From: Streptomonospora alba
Lineage (GTDB): Bacteria > Actinomycetota > Actinomycetes > Streptosporangiales > Streptosporangiaceae
DNA length: 64,000 nt
Assembly (NCBI RefSeq): GCF_000826685.1
Contig: NZ_JROO01000011.1
Span: forward strand, 1-64,000
Direction of reading: 5' to 3'
Under the pieces are notes generated by a model. That model worked only from the letters and a program-made list of their open reading frames with translations. It had not been told where the DNA came from and did not search any database. Position 1 is the stretch's first letter. Each line of letters begins with the position of its first letter. Positions 30,537 through 42,128 of the stretch are shown in pieces. Made by a program: the position numbers and the translations under genes.

Positions 30537-31736
30537 TCAGCCGTCGGCGTCACCGGATCCGTCGGTGCCGTCGCGGGTCTCCGAGCCGCCTTGGCCGTTG
30601 ACCGCCAGCGAGCCGTCGGGCCCGGGCGAGCCGGCCCCCCGGCGCGAGTCCCGCCGCACCGCCGACTCGGGGAACACCGCGGCGTAGGGCGGCTCCTGAT
30701 CGCCGGCCGTGAGGAACTCGGTGCGGCGCCGCGGCAGCGCCTGGGGCATGTGCTCGTTGATGTGGGTGATCAGGTGCTCGCGCAGGTCGCAGCACAGGTC
30801 CCAGCGGGCGTCGGAGTCGGCGGTGGTGACCACCGCCCGCAGTTGCACGATGCCGTCGTCGAGGATGTCGGTGGCCTGCAGCGACCAGCGGCGGCCGTCC
30901 CACAGGGGGTGGTGCGCGACGTAGGCGCCGACCTCCTCGCGGATCCTGCCGATGGGTGCCTCCCAGTCGACTTGGAACAGCACCCAGCCCGTGATGGAGG
31001 CGCCCTGCTTGGTCCAGTTCTCGAAGGGGGTGGTGGCGAAGTAGGAGACCGGCACGATCAAGCGGCGCTCGTCCCACATGCGGATGGTGACCATGGTGAG
31101 GCTGAGTTCTTCGACGCGCCCCCACTCGCCCTGGAAGACGATGACGTCGTTGAGGCGCAGGGCGTTGCTGAACGCCAACTGCAGGCCGGCGAAGATGTTG
31201 CCGAGAGTGGACTGCGCGGCTAGGCCCGCGACGACCGACAACAGGCCGGCCGACGCCAGCAGTCCGGCGCCCAGCCCTTGGACCGCGGGGAAGGTGAACA
31301 GGATCGCCGCGATGGCGATGACGCCGATGATGCTGGCCGCGATGCGCCGCAGCAGCCGCACCTGGGTCTGCAGGCGCCGCGAGTGGTGGTCGTCGTCCCC
31401 GTTGTTGGAGGCGAGCCGGTCCAGCACCAGGTCCGTCGCCGCGTAGGCCAGGCCCAGCGCGAACCACGTCATCGCCCCGATCATCAGGATCGTCATGAAG
31501 TGGTCGATGATCGGGAACAGCGCGCGGTCGGGCATCTCCTGCCGGTCGGGCAGCGCTATGTTGACGCCGATGACCGAGGCGGCCGCGTAGGCCGAGAACC
31601 GGCAGTGCCGGACCAGCGGCCCGGCGAGTGGCGAGACCTTCGAGAGCTGGTGGGTGAGCAGCCAGTGCGCCACCATGATGACGAGCACCGCGATCAGGAC
31701 GGTCGCGCCGATCCCGACCCACTGCATGAAGCTCAC
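30537..31736 (-). CDS. MscS-family mechanosensitive ion channel
   Basis: The 399-aa protein has four or five N-terminal membrane helices, then the MscS pore and beta-domain signature AGLAAQSTLGNIFAGLQLAF, with VIVFQGEWGRVEELSLTMVTIRMWDERRLIVPVSYFATTPFENWT. This is the family hallmark. It opens on membrane tension to release solutes. The last 70 residues are disordered. It converges with the Rieske gene, 13 bp from its end, and diverges from uvrC. Confidence 0.9.
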   Translation of the reverse strand: MSFMQWVGIGATVLIAVLVIMVAHWLLTHQLSKVSPLAGPLVRHCRFSAYAAASVIGVNIALPDRQEMPDRALFPIIDHFMTILMIGAMTWFALGLAYAATDLVLDRLASNNGDDDHHSRRLQTQVRLLRRIAASIIGVIAIAAILFTFPAVQGLGAGLLASAGLLSVVAGLAAQSTLGNIFAGLQLAFSNALRLNDVIVFQGEWGRVEELSLTMVTIRMWDERRLIVPVSYFATTPFENWTKQGASITGWVLFQVDWEAPIGRIREEVGAYVAHHPLWDGRRWSLQATDILDDGIVQLRAVVTTADSDARWDLCCDLREHLITHINEHMPQALPRRRTEFLTAGDQEPPYAAVFPESAVRRDSRRGAGSPGPDGSLAVNGQGGSETRDGTDGSGDADG

Positions 31737-31770
31737 GGGAGCAGCCCCCTTGTTTCAGAAAGCACGGTCG

Positions 31771-31802
31771 GTATCCGCCCAACCTAGGTCATGCGGATAC
31801 CA
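31771..31802. repeat. Concentric inverted repeat between mscS and uvrC
   Basis: The outer arms GGTATCCGC (31771-31779) and GCGGATACC (31794-31802) flank a central palindrome ACCTAGGT (31783-31790). Both share the centre at 31786.5, so 13 of 16 position pairs match. It lies in the divergent promoter region and looks like a dimer-binding operator or a cruciform site. Confidence 0.65.
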
Positions 31803-31985
31803 AATCGTGACGTTTGACGGGTGATTCAACCCATGGGCGAATGTGCGGGGAACCGTCCACAGCTTAGGCGCCGCATCCCGGACGCGGCACGGGTCGCGGC
31901 GTATACGGGTCTTTGGTCCCTGTGTCGTGTCCACAGGCCGCCCGTCGAGTGGCCGAGCACCCGCGCGGCCGACCACAATGGAGGT

Positions 31986-34130
31986 ATGCCAGCCCAACCC
32001 CATCTGAGGCCCCGTCCCGGATCGATCCCCACCTCCCCCGGGGTCTACCGGTTCCGCGACTCCCATGGGCGGGTCGTCTACGTGGGCAAGGCGAAGAACC
32101 TTCGCGCGCGGCTCTCCTCTTACTTCCAGGACTTCGCCGCACTGCACCCGCGCACCCAGACCATGGTCTCCACCGCCGCCGACGTCGACTGGACGGTGGT
32201 GGGCACCGAGGTCGAAGCCCTCCAGCTGGAGTACTCCTGGATCAAGGAGTACGACCCCCGGTTCAACGTCAAGTACCGCGACGACAAGAGCTACCCCTAC
32301 CTCGCCGTCACCATGAACGAGGACGTGCCCCGCGTCCAGGTGCTGCGCGGCGCCAAGCGCAAGGGCGTGCGCTACTTCGGCCCCTACGGACACGCCTGGG
32401 CCATCCGCGAGACCGTCGACCTCCTGCTGCGCGTCTTCCCGGTGCGCACCTGCTCGGCCGGGGTCTTCCGCAGCGCACGCAACGCCGGTCGGCCCTGTCT
32501 GCTGGGCTACATCGACAAATGCTCCGCGCCGTGCGTGGGCCGCATCGACGCCGACGAGCACCGCCGCTTGGCCGAGGACTTCTGCTCCTTCATGGCCGGC
32601 GACACCAGCCGATTCATCCGCACGCTGGAGCAGCGCATGCGCGATGCGGCCGCCGAGCAGGAGTACGAGCGCGCCGCGCGCGTCCGCGACGACATCCAGG
32701 CGCTGCGCACCGCGCTGGAGAAGCAGGCGGTCGTGCTGGGCGAGGCCACCGACTGCGACGTCATCGCCCTGTCCGAGGACCAGTTGGAGGCCGCCGCCCA
32801 GGTCTTCTACGTGCGCGGCGGGCGCATCCGCGGCCAGCGGGGCTGGGTCGTCGACAAGGTCGAGGACGTCGGCACCGGCGAGCTCGTCGAGCGGTTCCTG
32901 GCCCAGACCTACGGCGGCAACGGCGGCGGCCCCGGTGCCGATCCCGACGACGGCGGTGCCACCGGGGCTGCCATCCCCCGCGAGGTCCTGGTCTCGGCCG
33001 AGCCGGCCGACCGCGACGCCGTGGTCGCCTGGCTCAGCGAGCGCCGCGGTTCCTCCGTCGATCTGCGGGTGCCCCAGCGCGGCGACAAGAAGGCGCTGAT
33101 GGAGACCGTCGCCAAGAACGCCGACCAGGCGCTGGCCCGGCACAAGACCCAGCGCGCCGGCGACCTCACCACGCGCAGCCGGGCGCTGAGCGAGATCCAG
33201 GAGGCTCTGGAGCTGGACGAGGCGCCGCTGCGCATCGAGTGCTTCGACGTGTCCAACCTGATGGGCGAACATGTGGTGGCGTCGATGGTCGTGTTCGAGG
33301 ACGGCCTGGCCCGCAAACCCGAGTACCGCCGCTTCAGCATCCGCGGCTCGGGGCGCGCCCAGGGCGCCGAGCAGAACGACGTCGCCTCGATGTACGAGGT
33401 CGTCAAGCGCCGGTTCGCCCGCTACATCGAGGAGAGCCGCCGCACCGGCGAGCTCGACCGGCTGGGCGCCGAGGCGGGAGAGGACGGCCAGGACGGCGGT
33501 ACCGCGCCTTCGGCCGTGGGCGGGAGCGGATCCGCGGGCGTCGAGGGCGCCGCCGCGGAAGCGGACTCCGGCCGATCCGCCTCCGAGAGCCAGGGGCCCG
33601 CCAAATTCGCCTACCCTCCTAACCTGGTGGTGGTCGACGGAGGCCGCCCCCAGGTCCAGGCCGCACGGCGCGCCCTGGACGACCTCGGTATCGACGACAT
33701 CGCGGTGTGCGGACTGGCGAAGCGGCTGGAAGAGGTGTGGCTGCCCGACGACGAGGACCCGATCGTGCTTCCCCGGACGGGCGAAGGCCTCTACCTGCTC
33801 CAGCGCATCCGCGACGAGGCGCATCGCTTCGCCATCACCTACCACCGCCAGAAGCGCGCCAAAGCGCTCACCGGCAGCGCCTTGGACGACGTGCCCGGCC
33901 TGGGGCCCACGCGGCGCAGTGCGCTGCTCACGCACTTCGGCTCGGTCAAGAGACTGGCCGCGGCCACGGAGGAGGAGATCGCCCAAGTGCCCGGTATCGG
34001 CAAGACCACCGCCGGCGTGATCCACGCACGGCTCTCCGGCCAGGACCGGGAGGGAAACCATGACAGGGGCGGAGTCCGTGCCGGAGAACGCGGCACGGCA
34101 GACGGAAGTGATCAGAACAATGGGGGATGA
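31986..34130 (+). CDS. uvrC: Excinuclease ABC subunit C (UvrC)
   Basis: The 714-aa dual incision nuclease of nucleotide excision repair. An N-terminal GIY-YIG domain ([23 protein letters not shown]) is followed by a UVR motif ([17 protein letters not shown]), the RNase H-like second nuclease with [24 protein letters not shown], and two C-terminal helix-hairpin-helix motifs ([31 protein letters not shown]). Two Gly/Glu-rich inserts near 316-330 and 490-540 are linkers. The ATG at 31986 fits the family start; the open frame continues upstream without similarity. It overlaps rapZ at its 3' end. Confidence 0.96.
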   Translation: MPAQPHLRPRPGSIPTSPGVYRFRDSHGRVVYVGKAKNLRARLSSYFQDFAALHPRTQTMVSTAADVDWTVVGTEVEALQLEYSWIKEYDPRFNVKYRDDKSYPYLAVTMNEDVPRVQVLRGAKRKGVRYFGPYGHAWAIRETVDLLLRVFPVRTCSAGVFRSARNAGRPCLLGYIDKCSAPCVGRIDADEHRRLAEDFCSFMAGDTSRFIRTLEQRMRDAAAEQEYERAARVRDDIQALRTALEKQAVVLGEATDCDVIALSEDQLEAAAQVFYVRGGRIRGQRGWVVDKVEDVGTGELVERFLAQTYGGNGGGPGADPDDGGATGAAIPREVLVSAEPADRDAVVAWLSERRGSSVDLRVPQRGDKKALMETVAKNADQALARHKTQRAGDLTTRSRALSEIQEALELDEAPLRIECFDVSNLMGEHVVASMVVFEDGLARKPEYRRFSIRGSGRAQGAEQNDVASMYEVVKRRFARYIEESRRTGELDRLGAEAGEDGQDGGTAPSAVGGSGSAGVEGAAAEADSGRSASESQGPAKFAYPPNLVVVDGGRPQVQAARRALDDLGIDDIAVCGLAKRLEEVWLPDDEDPIVLPRTGEGLYLLQRIRDEAHRFAITYHRQKRAKALTGSALDDVPGLGPTRRSALLTHFGSVKRLAAATEEEIAQVPGIGKTTAGVIHARLSGQDREGNHDRGGVRAGERGTADGSDQNNGG

Positions 34131-35019
34131 CCAGCCGAACGGCAGCCTCAGCGGGGAACTCCCGCCCGAGATCGTCGTGGTTACCGGCATGTCCGGCGCC
34201 GGACGCAGCACCGCCGCGCGCGCACTGGAGGACCTGGACTGGTTCGTCGTCGACAACCTGCCTCCGGGGCTGCTGCCGACCATGATCGACCTCGCCGGGC
34301 GCACGCAGGGCGCGGTGCCGCGGGTGGCGGCGGTGGTCGACGTGCGCAGTATGGCCTTCACCGAGGACCTGCTTTCCACGGTCGAGGAGCTGCGCCTGCG
34401 CGGGATCACCGTCCGCGTGGTCTTCCTCGAGGCCGGCGACGACACTCTGGTGCGCCGCTTCGAGAGCGTCCGCCGGCCGCACCCGCTGCAGGGCGACGGC
34501 CGGCTCACCGACGGCATCGCCCGCGAGCGCGAGACCCTGCGCGCCATCAGGGGCGCGGCCGACCTGGTCATCGACACCTCGCAGCTCAACGTCCACCAGC
34601 TCAAGGCCAAGGTCATCGGCTTCTTCGGCGAGGCCGAGGAGGCGCGTCCGCGCGCCAACGTGGTGTCGTTCGGATACAAGCACGGCCTGCCCGTCGACGC
34701 CGATCTGGTGCTGGACTGCCGCTTCCTGCCCAACCCGCACTGGATCCCCGAGCTGCGGGCGATGAACGGCCGCGACGCACCGGTCCGCGAGTACGTGCTG
34801 GCCCAGACCGGCGCCAAGGAGATGGTCGACTCCTACGCCGAGGTGCTGCGCCTGGTGATCGACGGCTACCAGCGCGAGGGCAAGCACTACATGACTCTGG
34901 CCGTGGGCTGCACCGGGGGCAAGCACCGCAGCGTGGCCATGGCCGAGCGGTTCGGCGAACGCCTGCGCGAGCAAGGGTTGGAGGTCCACGTCGTGCACCG
35001 CGACCTCGGCCAGGAGTAA
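34060..35019 (+). CDS. rapZ: RapZ-family nucleotide-binding protein
   Basis: The 319-aa protein has an ATP site GMSGAGRST (43-51; Arg replaces the usual Walker A Lys, as in other actinobacterial members) and the C-terminal domain with [17 protein letters not shown] near 280. RapZ proteins bind GlcN6P or cyclic nucleotides and guide RNA decay in E. coli; the actinobacterial role is not well defined. GGGAGGGAAACC precedes ATG 34060, so this start is chosen although it overlaps uvrC by 71 nt. An ATG at 34120 would give the usual domain length. The uvrC-rapZ-yvcK-whiA order is conserved. Confidence 0.92.
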   Translation: MTGAESVPENAARQTEVIRTMGDDQPNGSLSGELPPEIVVVTGMSGAGRSTAARALEDLDWFVVDNLPPGLLPTMIDLAGRTQGAVPRVAAVVDVRSMAFTEDLLSTVEELRLRGITVRVVFLEAGDDTLVRRFESVRRPHPLQGDGRLTDGIARERETLRAIRGAADLVIDTSQLNVHQLKAKVIGFFGEAEEARPRANVVSFGYKHGLPVDADLVLDCRFLPNPHWIPELRAMNGRDAPVREYVLAQTGAKEMVDSYAEVLRLVIDGYQREGKHYMTLAVGCTGGKHRSVAMAERFGERLREQGLEVHVVHRDLGQE

Positions 35020-35209
35020 GGGGGCACGCCCCTTGAGCGCGCACAGGTGCCGGCGAGGACGGCGGTACCGTCGATGACCGCGCGGGACGACCGTTCCCGG
35101 GCCACTCCCCAGCATTGGCCCGATCCGCGTCGGCGCCGCCCTGGGAAACGGGGCGGCAAGCGCCGGCGGCGGCCCGCATAAGACCGGGACACGAGGTACG
35201 CAGAGGCAC

Positions 35210-36241
35210 ATGGCAGACATCTTCCCCGCCGAGGACGGCGGGAGGCCGGCAGGCGGCGCGGCCTCGGAGACCGCGGCCGAGGAGGCCGAGCGCGGGAGCC
35301 CTCCGCGGGTCGTGGCACTGGGCGGAGGCCACGGCCTGCACTCGTCGCTGTCGGCGCTGCGCCGGGTCACCACCGACGTGACCGCCGTCGTGACTGTGGC
35401 CGACGACGGGGGCTCCAGCGGGCGGCTGCGCAGAGAGTTGGGCGTGCTGCCGCCGGGGGACCTGCGCATGGCGCTGGCGGCGCTGTGCGGCGACGACGAG
35501 TGGGGCCACACTTGGAGCGAGGTCATCCAGCACCGCTTCCGCTCCGAGGGCGAGCTGCACGGGCACGCGGTGGGCAACCTCCTCATCGTGGCGCTGTGGG
35601 AGCTGCTCGGCGACTCCGTGGCCGGACTCGACTGGGTGGGCCAGCTTCTGGGCGCGCACGGCCGGGTGCTGCCGATGTCCTCGGTGCCCCTCGACCTCGT
35701 GGCCGAGGTCGAGGGCGCCGACCCCGTGCACCCCTACGAGATCAGCACGGTGCGCGGGCAGGTGGCCTGCGCCAGCACCCGCGGCCGGGTGCGCTCGATC
35801 TCGCTGGTGCCCGAGGCGCCGCCCGCCTCTCAGCAGGCGGTCAAGGCGGTGCGCGAGGCGGACTGGGTGGTGTTCGGTCCGGGCTCCTGGTTCACCAGTG
35901 TGCTGCCCCACCTCCTGGTGCCCGAGCTCGCCGAGGCCCTCGTCGACACCTCCGCGCGCCGCATGGTCGCACTCAACCTCTCGCCGCAGAAGGGCGAGAC
36001 CGACGGCTTCCGCCCCGAGACCTATCTGGAGGTGCTGGCCGCGCACGCGCCCCGCCTGGGCATCGACGCCGTTCTGGCCGACAGCGGTGTCGTGGGCGAC
36101 ACCACCCGGGTGGGCGAAGTCGCCAAGCAGATGGGCGGCACCCTGGTCGTGCGCGACGTGGCCGCCGGTGACGGATCGCCGCGCCACGACCCCGACCTGC
36201 TCGCCGCCGCATACGACGAGGTGCTCTCCCAACCGCGTTGA
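35210..36241 (+). CDS. yvcK: YvcK/CofD-like gluconeogenesis factor
   Basis: The 343-aa protein carries the YvcK/CofD-type motif VVALGGGHGLHSSLSALRR near 33 and VTVADDGGSSGRLRRELG, and the NNP-like HAVGNLLIVALWELL. It binds UDP-sugars in homologues and affects cell shape and central carbon use. It follows rapZ by 190 nt and has a charged, disordered first 30 residues. The ending overlaps the region before a DUF488 gene. Confidence 0.92.
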   Translation: MADIFPAEDGGRPAGGAASETAAEEAERGSPPRVVALGGGHGLHSSLSALRRVTTDVTAVVTVADDGGSSGRLRRELGVLPPGDLRMALAALCGDDEWGHTWSEVIQHRFRSEGELHGHAVGNLLIVALWELLGDSVAGLDWVGQLLGAHGRVLPMSSVPLDLVAEVEGADPVHPYEISTVRGQVACASTRGRVRSISLVPEAPPASQQAVKAVREADWVVFGPGSWFTSVLPHLLVPELAEALVDTSARRMVALNLSPQKGETDGFRPETYLEVLAAHAPRLGIDAVLADSGVVGDTTRVGEVAKQMGGTLVVRDVAAGDGSPRHDPDLLAAAYDEVLSQPR

Positions 36242-36309
36242 GGCCCGCCGGCGCACGGAGCACCGCCGGCGCGTGGTTGACGTGGTCGGCCAACGGGCAT
36301 CCAGTCGAC

Positions 36310-36699
36310 GTGGGCAAGCAGCATCGAAGCACGAAGAGCACGGGCGACCTCCGCCTGGCGCGCGTGCGCGACACCATCGGGCAGGAGCCGCCGCCGGGCC
36401 GGGTGTTCCTGGTCGACCGGCTGTGGCCGCGCGGCGTGCGCAAGACCTCGGTGCACTACGACGCCTGGCTGCAGGACGCGGCGCCCAGCACCGAGCTCCG
36501 CCGCTGGCTGCACGCCGACCCCGACCGGTGGGAGGAGTTCGTCGAGCGCTACCGGGCGGAGCTCGCCGACAACCCCGATGCGCTGCGCCCCATCCGCGAG
36601 GCCCTCGCCGAGGGGCCGGTCACCCTGCTCTACGGGGCGCGTGACACCGAACACAACCACGCGGTCGTGCTGCGCGACTTCATGCTGGAGTCCGACTAG
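36310..36699 (+). CDS. DUF488-family protein
   Basis: The 129-aa protein has the DUF488 pattern [45 protein letters not shown], then [16 protein letters not shown]. Function unknown. The gene is inserted between yvcK and whiA, which normally touch each other. GTG 36310 gives the normal length. A TTG at 36238 overlapping the yvcK stop is also in frame. Confidence 0.8.
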   Translation: MGKQHRSTKSTGDLRLARVRDTIGQEPPPGRVFLVDRLWPRGVRKTSVHYDAWLQDAAPSTELRRWLHADPDRWEEFVERYRAELADNPDALRPIREALAEGPVTLLYGARDTEHNHAVVLRDFMLESD

Positions 36700-36967
36700 C
36701 CCGAGGGCGGGGGAGTCAGGGGCACCGCTCGCCCCACCGGCGCGCCCGGCCGGTGTGCCTCTCCGGCGTTTCCGGGTCCCGGCCCAAGCGCATTCGGTAG
36801 AGATCCACACGGATCGGAAATCACGACTCGCCGTTTCGAGCAGGGAGTTTGGACACGCGGGCGAGGGCGTGGCCATCGCTCGCACGTTAAGTAGGCTCGT
36901 GATCGGAGCGCACCGTCGGCGGGCCGCGCTAGGCATGTGGAATTCGAGTATCGAGGGGACGGCGTCC

Positions 36968-37948
36968 ATGGCGATGACCGGCGTGGTGAAGGACGAGTTG
37001 AGCCGGCTGACCGTTCTCAAGCCGTGTTGCCGCAAAGCCGAAGTCTCCACGATCCTGCGCTTCACCGGAGGGCTGCACCTGGTCGGCGGGCGCATCGTGA
37101 TAGAGGCCGAACTCGACACCGGCGCCGCGGCGCGTCGGCTGCGCAAGGACATCTCCGAGGTCTTCGGCCACGAGTCCGAGGTCGTCGTGCTGTCGCCCAG
37201 CGGACTGCGCAAGGGCAACCGCTACGTCGTGCGCGTCATCAAGGACGGCGAGAGCCTGGCCCGCCAGACCGGCCTGATCGACAACAACGGCCGCCCCGTG
37301 CGCGGACTGCCCCGCCACGTGGTCGCCGGGGGCTCCTGCGACGCCGAGTCGGCCTGGCGCGGTGCCTTCATCGCCCACGGGTCGCTGACCGAGCCGGGAC
37401 GATCGATGTCGCTGGAGGTCACCTGCCCCGGCCCCGAGGCCGCGCTCGCTCTCGTGGGCGCCGCACGGCGGCTCAAGGTGCAGGGCAAGGCGCGCGAGGT
37501 CCGCGGCGTCGACAGGGTGGTGGTCCGCGACGGCGATTCGATCGGCGCACTGCTGACCATGCTCGGCGCACACGAGAGCGTCCTGGCCTGGGAGGAGCGC
37601 CGGATGCGCCGCGAGGTGCGCGCGACGGCCAACAGGCTCGCCAACTTCGACGACGCCAACCTGCGCCGCAGCGCCCGCGCGGCGGTGGCCGCCGGAGCCC
37701 GGGTCGAGCGGGCACTGGAGATCCTCGGCGACGAGGCGCCCGACCACCTGGTGGCCGCCGGGCAGCTGCGCCTGGCGCACAAGCAGGCGTCTCTGGAGGA
37801 GCTGGGCCAGCTGTCGTCGCCGCCGCTGACCAAGGACGCGATCGCCGGGCGGATCCGCCGGCTGCTGGCGATGGCCGACAAGCGGGCCGTGGACCTGGGC
37901 ATCTCGGGCACCGACGCGAACCTGACCGCCGACATGCTGGTGCCCTGA
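36968..37948 (+). CDS. whiA: Sporulation regulator WhiA
   Basis: The 326-aa protein matches WhiA in length and layout: an N-terminal LAGLIDADG-like domain ([39 protein letters not shown]) and a C-terminal helix-turn-helix ([29 protein letters not shown]). WhiA activates sporulation-specific division genes with WhiB. This placement after yvcK is conserved. Confidence 0.96.
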   Translation: MAMTGVVKDELSRLTVLKPCCRKAEVSTILRFTGGLHLVGGRIVIEAELDTGAAARRLRKDISEVFGHESEVVVLSPSGLRKGNRYVVRVIKDGESLARQTGLIDNNGRPVRGLPRHVVAGGSCDAESAWRGAFIAHGSLTEPGRSMSLEVTCPGPEAALALVGAARRLKVQGKAREVRGVDRVVVRDGDSIGALLTMLGAHESVLAWEERRMRREVRATANRLANFDDANLRRSARAAVAAGARVERALEILGDEAPDHLVAAGQLRLAHKQASLEELGQLSSPPLTKDAIAGRIRRLLAMADKRAVDLGISGTDANLTADMLVP

Positions 37949-38025
37949 CGCACCGCCCGCGCCCCCTGCGGGCACCGGACGTCCGGGCCGAAAGGCCGGC
38001 CTCCGCGGCCGGCGGCGGATCTGCG

Positions 38026-38049
38026 AAACCGCCTCCGGTGTGCGGTTTT
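38026..38049 (+). terminator. Intrinsic terminator after whiA
   Basis: AAACCGC (38026-38032) and GCGGTTT (38042-38048) form a 7-bp stem with a 9-nt loop, and the run of Ts finishes the structure. It lies 78 nt after the whiA stop. Confidence 0.7.
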
Positions 38050-38084
38050 GTGAGCGCTGAGCCGGACCGGGAAACTTCGGAAAA

Positions 38085-38096
38085 TGGTCTAGACCT
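38085..38096. promoter_or_regulatory. Candidate DasR/dre-type palindrome before gap
   Basis: TGGTCTAGACCT holds the perfect palindrome GGTCTAGACC (38086-38095). The DasR-responsive element core, bound by a GntR-family regulator responsive to GlcN6P, is TGGTCTAGACCA. It lies about 195 bp upstream of the gap start codon. Confidence 0.55.
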
Positions 38097-38099
38097 TAA

Positions 38100-39296
<1,197 letters not shown>

Positions 39297-39401
39297 ACCG
39301 CACGTCCCCGGACGTGCCGGCGCATGCACGGCGCCCCGCCCACCGGGCCGGGGCGCCGTGCGCCGCCGCGGCACGGCCGCATCCCGCGGAAGGAGAGCAT
39401 C

Positions 39402-40589
39402 ATGCGCACGATCGACGACCTCGACGTCTCCGGTAAGCGCGTGTTCGTCCGGGCGGATCTCAACGTGCCCCTCGACGGCGACCGCATCACCGACGACGGC
39501 CGGATCCGCGCCAGCGTTCCCACCATCAGCACCCTGCGCGAGCGCGGCGCCCGCGTCGTGGTGGCCGCGCACCTGGGCCGCCCCAAGGGCGCCCCCGACC
39601 CCGCCTACTCCCTGCGCCCGGTCGCCGCGCGCCTGGGCGAACTGCTGGGCACCGAGGTCGCCTGCGCCGACGACACGGCCGGCGAGTCCGCCCGCGCCAC
39701 CACCGACGCGCTGGCCGACGGCGAGGTCGCCCTCATCGAGAACCTGCGCTTCGAGCCGGGCGAGACCAGCAAGGACGACGCCGAGCGCGGCGAGTTCGCC
39801 GACCGCCTGGCCCGGCTGGCCGACCTCTACGTCGGCGACGGCTTCGGTGCCGTGCACCGCAAGCACGCCAGCGTCTTCGACCTGCCCAACCGCCTGCCGC
39901 ACGCCGTGGGCGGCCTGGTGCTGGCCGAGGTCGAGGTGCTGCGAACCCTCACCGGCGACCCCGCCCGTCCCTACGTGGTCGCGCTGGGCGGCTCCAAGGT
40001 CTCCGACAAGCTCGGCGTGATCGACAACCTGCTGGGCACCGCCGACCGCCTGATCATCGGCGGCGGCATGGTCTACACGTTCCTCAAGGCCAAGGGCTAC
40101 GAGGTCGGCTCCAGCCTGCTGGAGGAGGACCAGGTCGACACCGTGCGCCGGTACCTGGACCGCGCGGAGGAGCAGGGCGTGGAGATCGTGCTGCCGGTCG
40201 ACGTGGTGGCCGCCGAGTCCTTCTCGGCCGACGCCCCGCACGGCCCGGCCGACGCCGACGCGATCCCCGCCGATCGCATGGGACTGGACATCGGCCCCAA
40301 GAGCCGCGAGGTGTTCGCCTCGAAGCTGGCCGATGCCCGCACGGTGTTCTGGAACGGCCCGATGGGCGTCTTCGAGATGGAGCCCTACTCCCACGGCACC
40401 AGTGCGCTCGCCAAGGCCCTGCTGGACTCCGGCGCCTTCACCGTGGTGGGCGGCGGCGACTCCGCCGCCGCGGTGCGCGCGCTGGGCTTCGACGAGTCGG
40501 CGTTCGGGCACATCTCCACCGGCGGTGGTGCCAGCCTGGAGTACTTGGAGGGCAAGAACCTGCCCGGTATCGAGGCCCTGGACGACTGA
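39402..40589 (+). CDS. pgk: Phosphoglycerate kinase
   Basis: The 395-aa enzyme makes ATP and 3-phosphoglycerate from 1,3-bisphosphoglycerate. Landmarks are [59 protein letters not shown] and the hinge/nucleotide segment [26 protein letters not shown] precedes the ATG. It is 105 nt after gap. Confidence 0.98.
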   Translation: MRTIDDLDVSGKRVFVRADLNVPLDGDRITDDGRIRASVPTISTLRERGARVVVAAHLGRPKGAPDPAYSLRPVAARLGELLGTEVACADDTAGESARATTDALADGEVALIENLRFEPGETSKDDAERGEFADRLARLADLYVGDGFGAVHRKHASVFDLPNRLPHAVGGLVLAEVEVLRTLTGDPARPYVVALGGSKVSDKLGVIDNLLGTADRLIIGGGMVYTFLKAKGYEVGSSLLEEDQVDTVRRYLDRAEEQGVEIVLPVDVVAAESFSADAPHGPADADAIPADRMGLDIGPKSREVFASKLADARTVFWNGPMGVFEMEPYSHGTSALAKALLDSGAFTVVGGGDSAAAVRALGFDESAFGHISTGGGASLEYLEGKNLPGIEALDD

Positions 40590-40648
40590 CCCCGCGCCGG
40601 CGGCCCCGCCCGGGCCGCCGGCGCCTCCCTGCAGCTGAGGAAGACACC

Positions 40649-41425
40649 ATGGCAGAGCGCAAGCCGCTGATCGCGGGCAACTGGAAGCTCAACAACAACC
40701 ACCTCGAAGCCATCGCGCTGGTCCAGAAGCTCGCGTTCGCGCTGAAAGACCCCGACTTCGACGCCGCCGAGATCGTCGTGCTGCCGCCCTTCACGAACCT
40801 GCGCAGCGTGCAGACCCTCGTCGAGGGCGACAAGCTGCGGATCGGCTACGGCGCCCAGGACATCTCCGCCCACGAGAAGGGCGCCTACACCGGCGAGGTC
40901 TCCGGGCCCATGCTCGTCAAGCTGGGCTGCACCTATGCGCTGGCGGGGCACTCCGAGCGCCGCGAGTACCACAAGGAGGACGACGCCGCCGTCAACGCGA
41001 AGGTGAAGGCGGCCTTCGCCTCCGACCTCACGCCGATCCTGTGCCTGGGCGAGGGCCTGGACGTGCGCAAGGCCGGCAACCAGGTCTCGCACACGCTGGG
41101 CCAGCTGGAGGGGGCGCTCAAGGACGTCACCGCCGAGCAGGCCGGTCGGCTGGTCGTGGCCTATGAGCCGGTGTGGGCCATCGGCACCGGAGAGGTCGCC
41201 ACCCCCGAGGACGCCCAGGAGGTCTGCAGCGCGCTGCGCGGGCGGCTGGGGGAGCTGTACTCCCAGGAGGTGGCCGACGCGGTGCGCATCATCTACGGCG
41301 GTTCGGTCAAGGCCGACAACATCGCCGACATCGTGACCCAGGAGGACGTCGACGGCGCCCTGGTGGGCGGCGCGAGCCTCAAGCCCGAGGAGTTCGTGAA
41401 GCTGGCCCGGCTGGGCCGGGAGTAG
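40649..41425 (+). CDS. tpiA: Triosephosphate isomerase
   Basis: The 258-aa TIM barrel interconverts dihydroxyacetone phosphate and glyceraldehyde-3-phosphate. [10 protein letters not shown] carries the substrate-binding Asn and Lys, GHSERREYH has the catalytic His, [11 protein letters not shown] has the catalytic Glu, and [11 protein letters not shown] forms the phosphate loop. Last gene of the glycolytic operon. Confidence 0.98.
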   Translation: MAERKPLIAGNWKLNNNHLEAIALVQKLAFALKDPDFDAAEIVVLPPFTNLRSVQTLVEGDKLRIGYGAQDISAHEKGAYTGEVSGPMLVKLGCTYALAGHSERREYHKEDDAAVNAKVKAAFASDLTPILCLGEGLDVRKAGNQVSHTLGQLEGALKDVTAEQAGRLVVAYEPVWAIGTGEVATPEDAQEVCSALRGRLGELYSQEVADAVRIIYGGSVKADNIADIVTQEDVDGALVGGASLKPEEFVKLARLGRE

Positions 41426-41434
41426 TCCGCCGCC

Positions 41435-41464
41435 GGGTCCGGCCGGTGCGCGCCGGCCGGACCC
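41435..41464 (+). terminator. Terminator hairpin after tpiA
   Basis: GGGTCCGGCCGG (41435-41446) and CCGGCCGGACCC (41453-41464) form a perfect 12-bp stem with a 6-nt loop, 9 nt after the tpiA stop. No T-run; strong GC stems without U-tracts are normal actinobacterial terminators. Confidence 0.7.
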
Positions 41465-41750
41465 CGAGCTGCGCCGTTCGCGTGTACTCGAAACCGCGGG
41501 CCGCCGCCGATTCTGCGCCGTGAAGGCGCATCCGGTGCCGGAAGCGGGCGCGTCGGGGTCGCACGCGGGTTAGAATTCGCGGAGCCCGTCAACGAGACGG
41601 GCGCGTGTCCAAAGGGGCACACGGTAGAATCCAGAAGAGTCCTCGGCCCACGTTCGCCTCGGCCGCCGACCCGCCGCCTCGGCGAGCGAGCGGTCCCGTG
41701 GGCCCCAAGTCGTCAATTCCCCCACTCGGGGTCGAGTTACGGGTGAGCGT
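41465..41750. other. secG upstream region
   Basis: A non-coding 286-nt leader. TAGAAT hexamers occur near 41572 and 41625 and could be -10 elements. The second follows an imperfect GTGTCC...GGCACAC hairpin. No conserved RNA recognised. Confidence 0.4.
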
Positions 41751-41987
41751 GTGATCCTCGGTCTGTCCATCCTCGTGATGCTGTGCAGCGTCCTGCTGGT
41801 CCTTCTGGTGCTCTTGCACAAGGGCAAGGGCGGTGGCCTGTCCGACCTGTTCGGGGGCGGCGTCACGTCCTCTCTGGGCGGGTCCTCCGTGGTCGAGCGC
41901 AACCTCGACCGGCTGACTGTCGCCACCGGACTGGTGTGGATCGTCGCCGTCGTGGTTCTCGGGCTCATGCTCAACCAGGGCGCTTAG
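41751..41987 (+). CDS. secG: Preprotein translocase subunit SecG
   Basis: The 78-aa membrane protein stimulates the SecYEG channel. It has two helices (ILGLSILVMLCSVLLVLLVL and VATGLVWIVAVVVLGLML), separated by the typical loop HKGKGGGLSDLFGGGV. GTG start. The gene after tpiA is the usual location in actinobacteria. Confidence 0.95.
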   Translation: MILGLSILVMLCSVLLVLLVLLHKGKGGGLSDLFGGGVTSSLGGSSVVERNLDRLTVATGLVWIVAVVVLGLMLNQGA

Positions 41988-42128
41988 CCCGGCCTTTCCT
42001 CGGCCCGCTTTCCAGCCCCAGCTTTCGGCCCGCGCCCGAGCGCGGGTACCGCCGCACCGTGCCGCCGTGCGGCGCGCATTCCTGATTTCCCCTAGCCGGG
42101 GTGTGTTGTCCGACGAATGGAGTATTCC

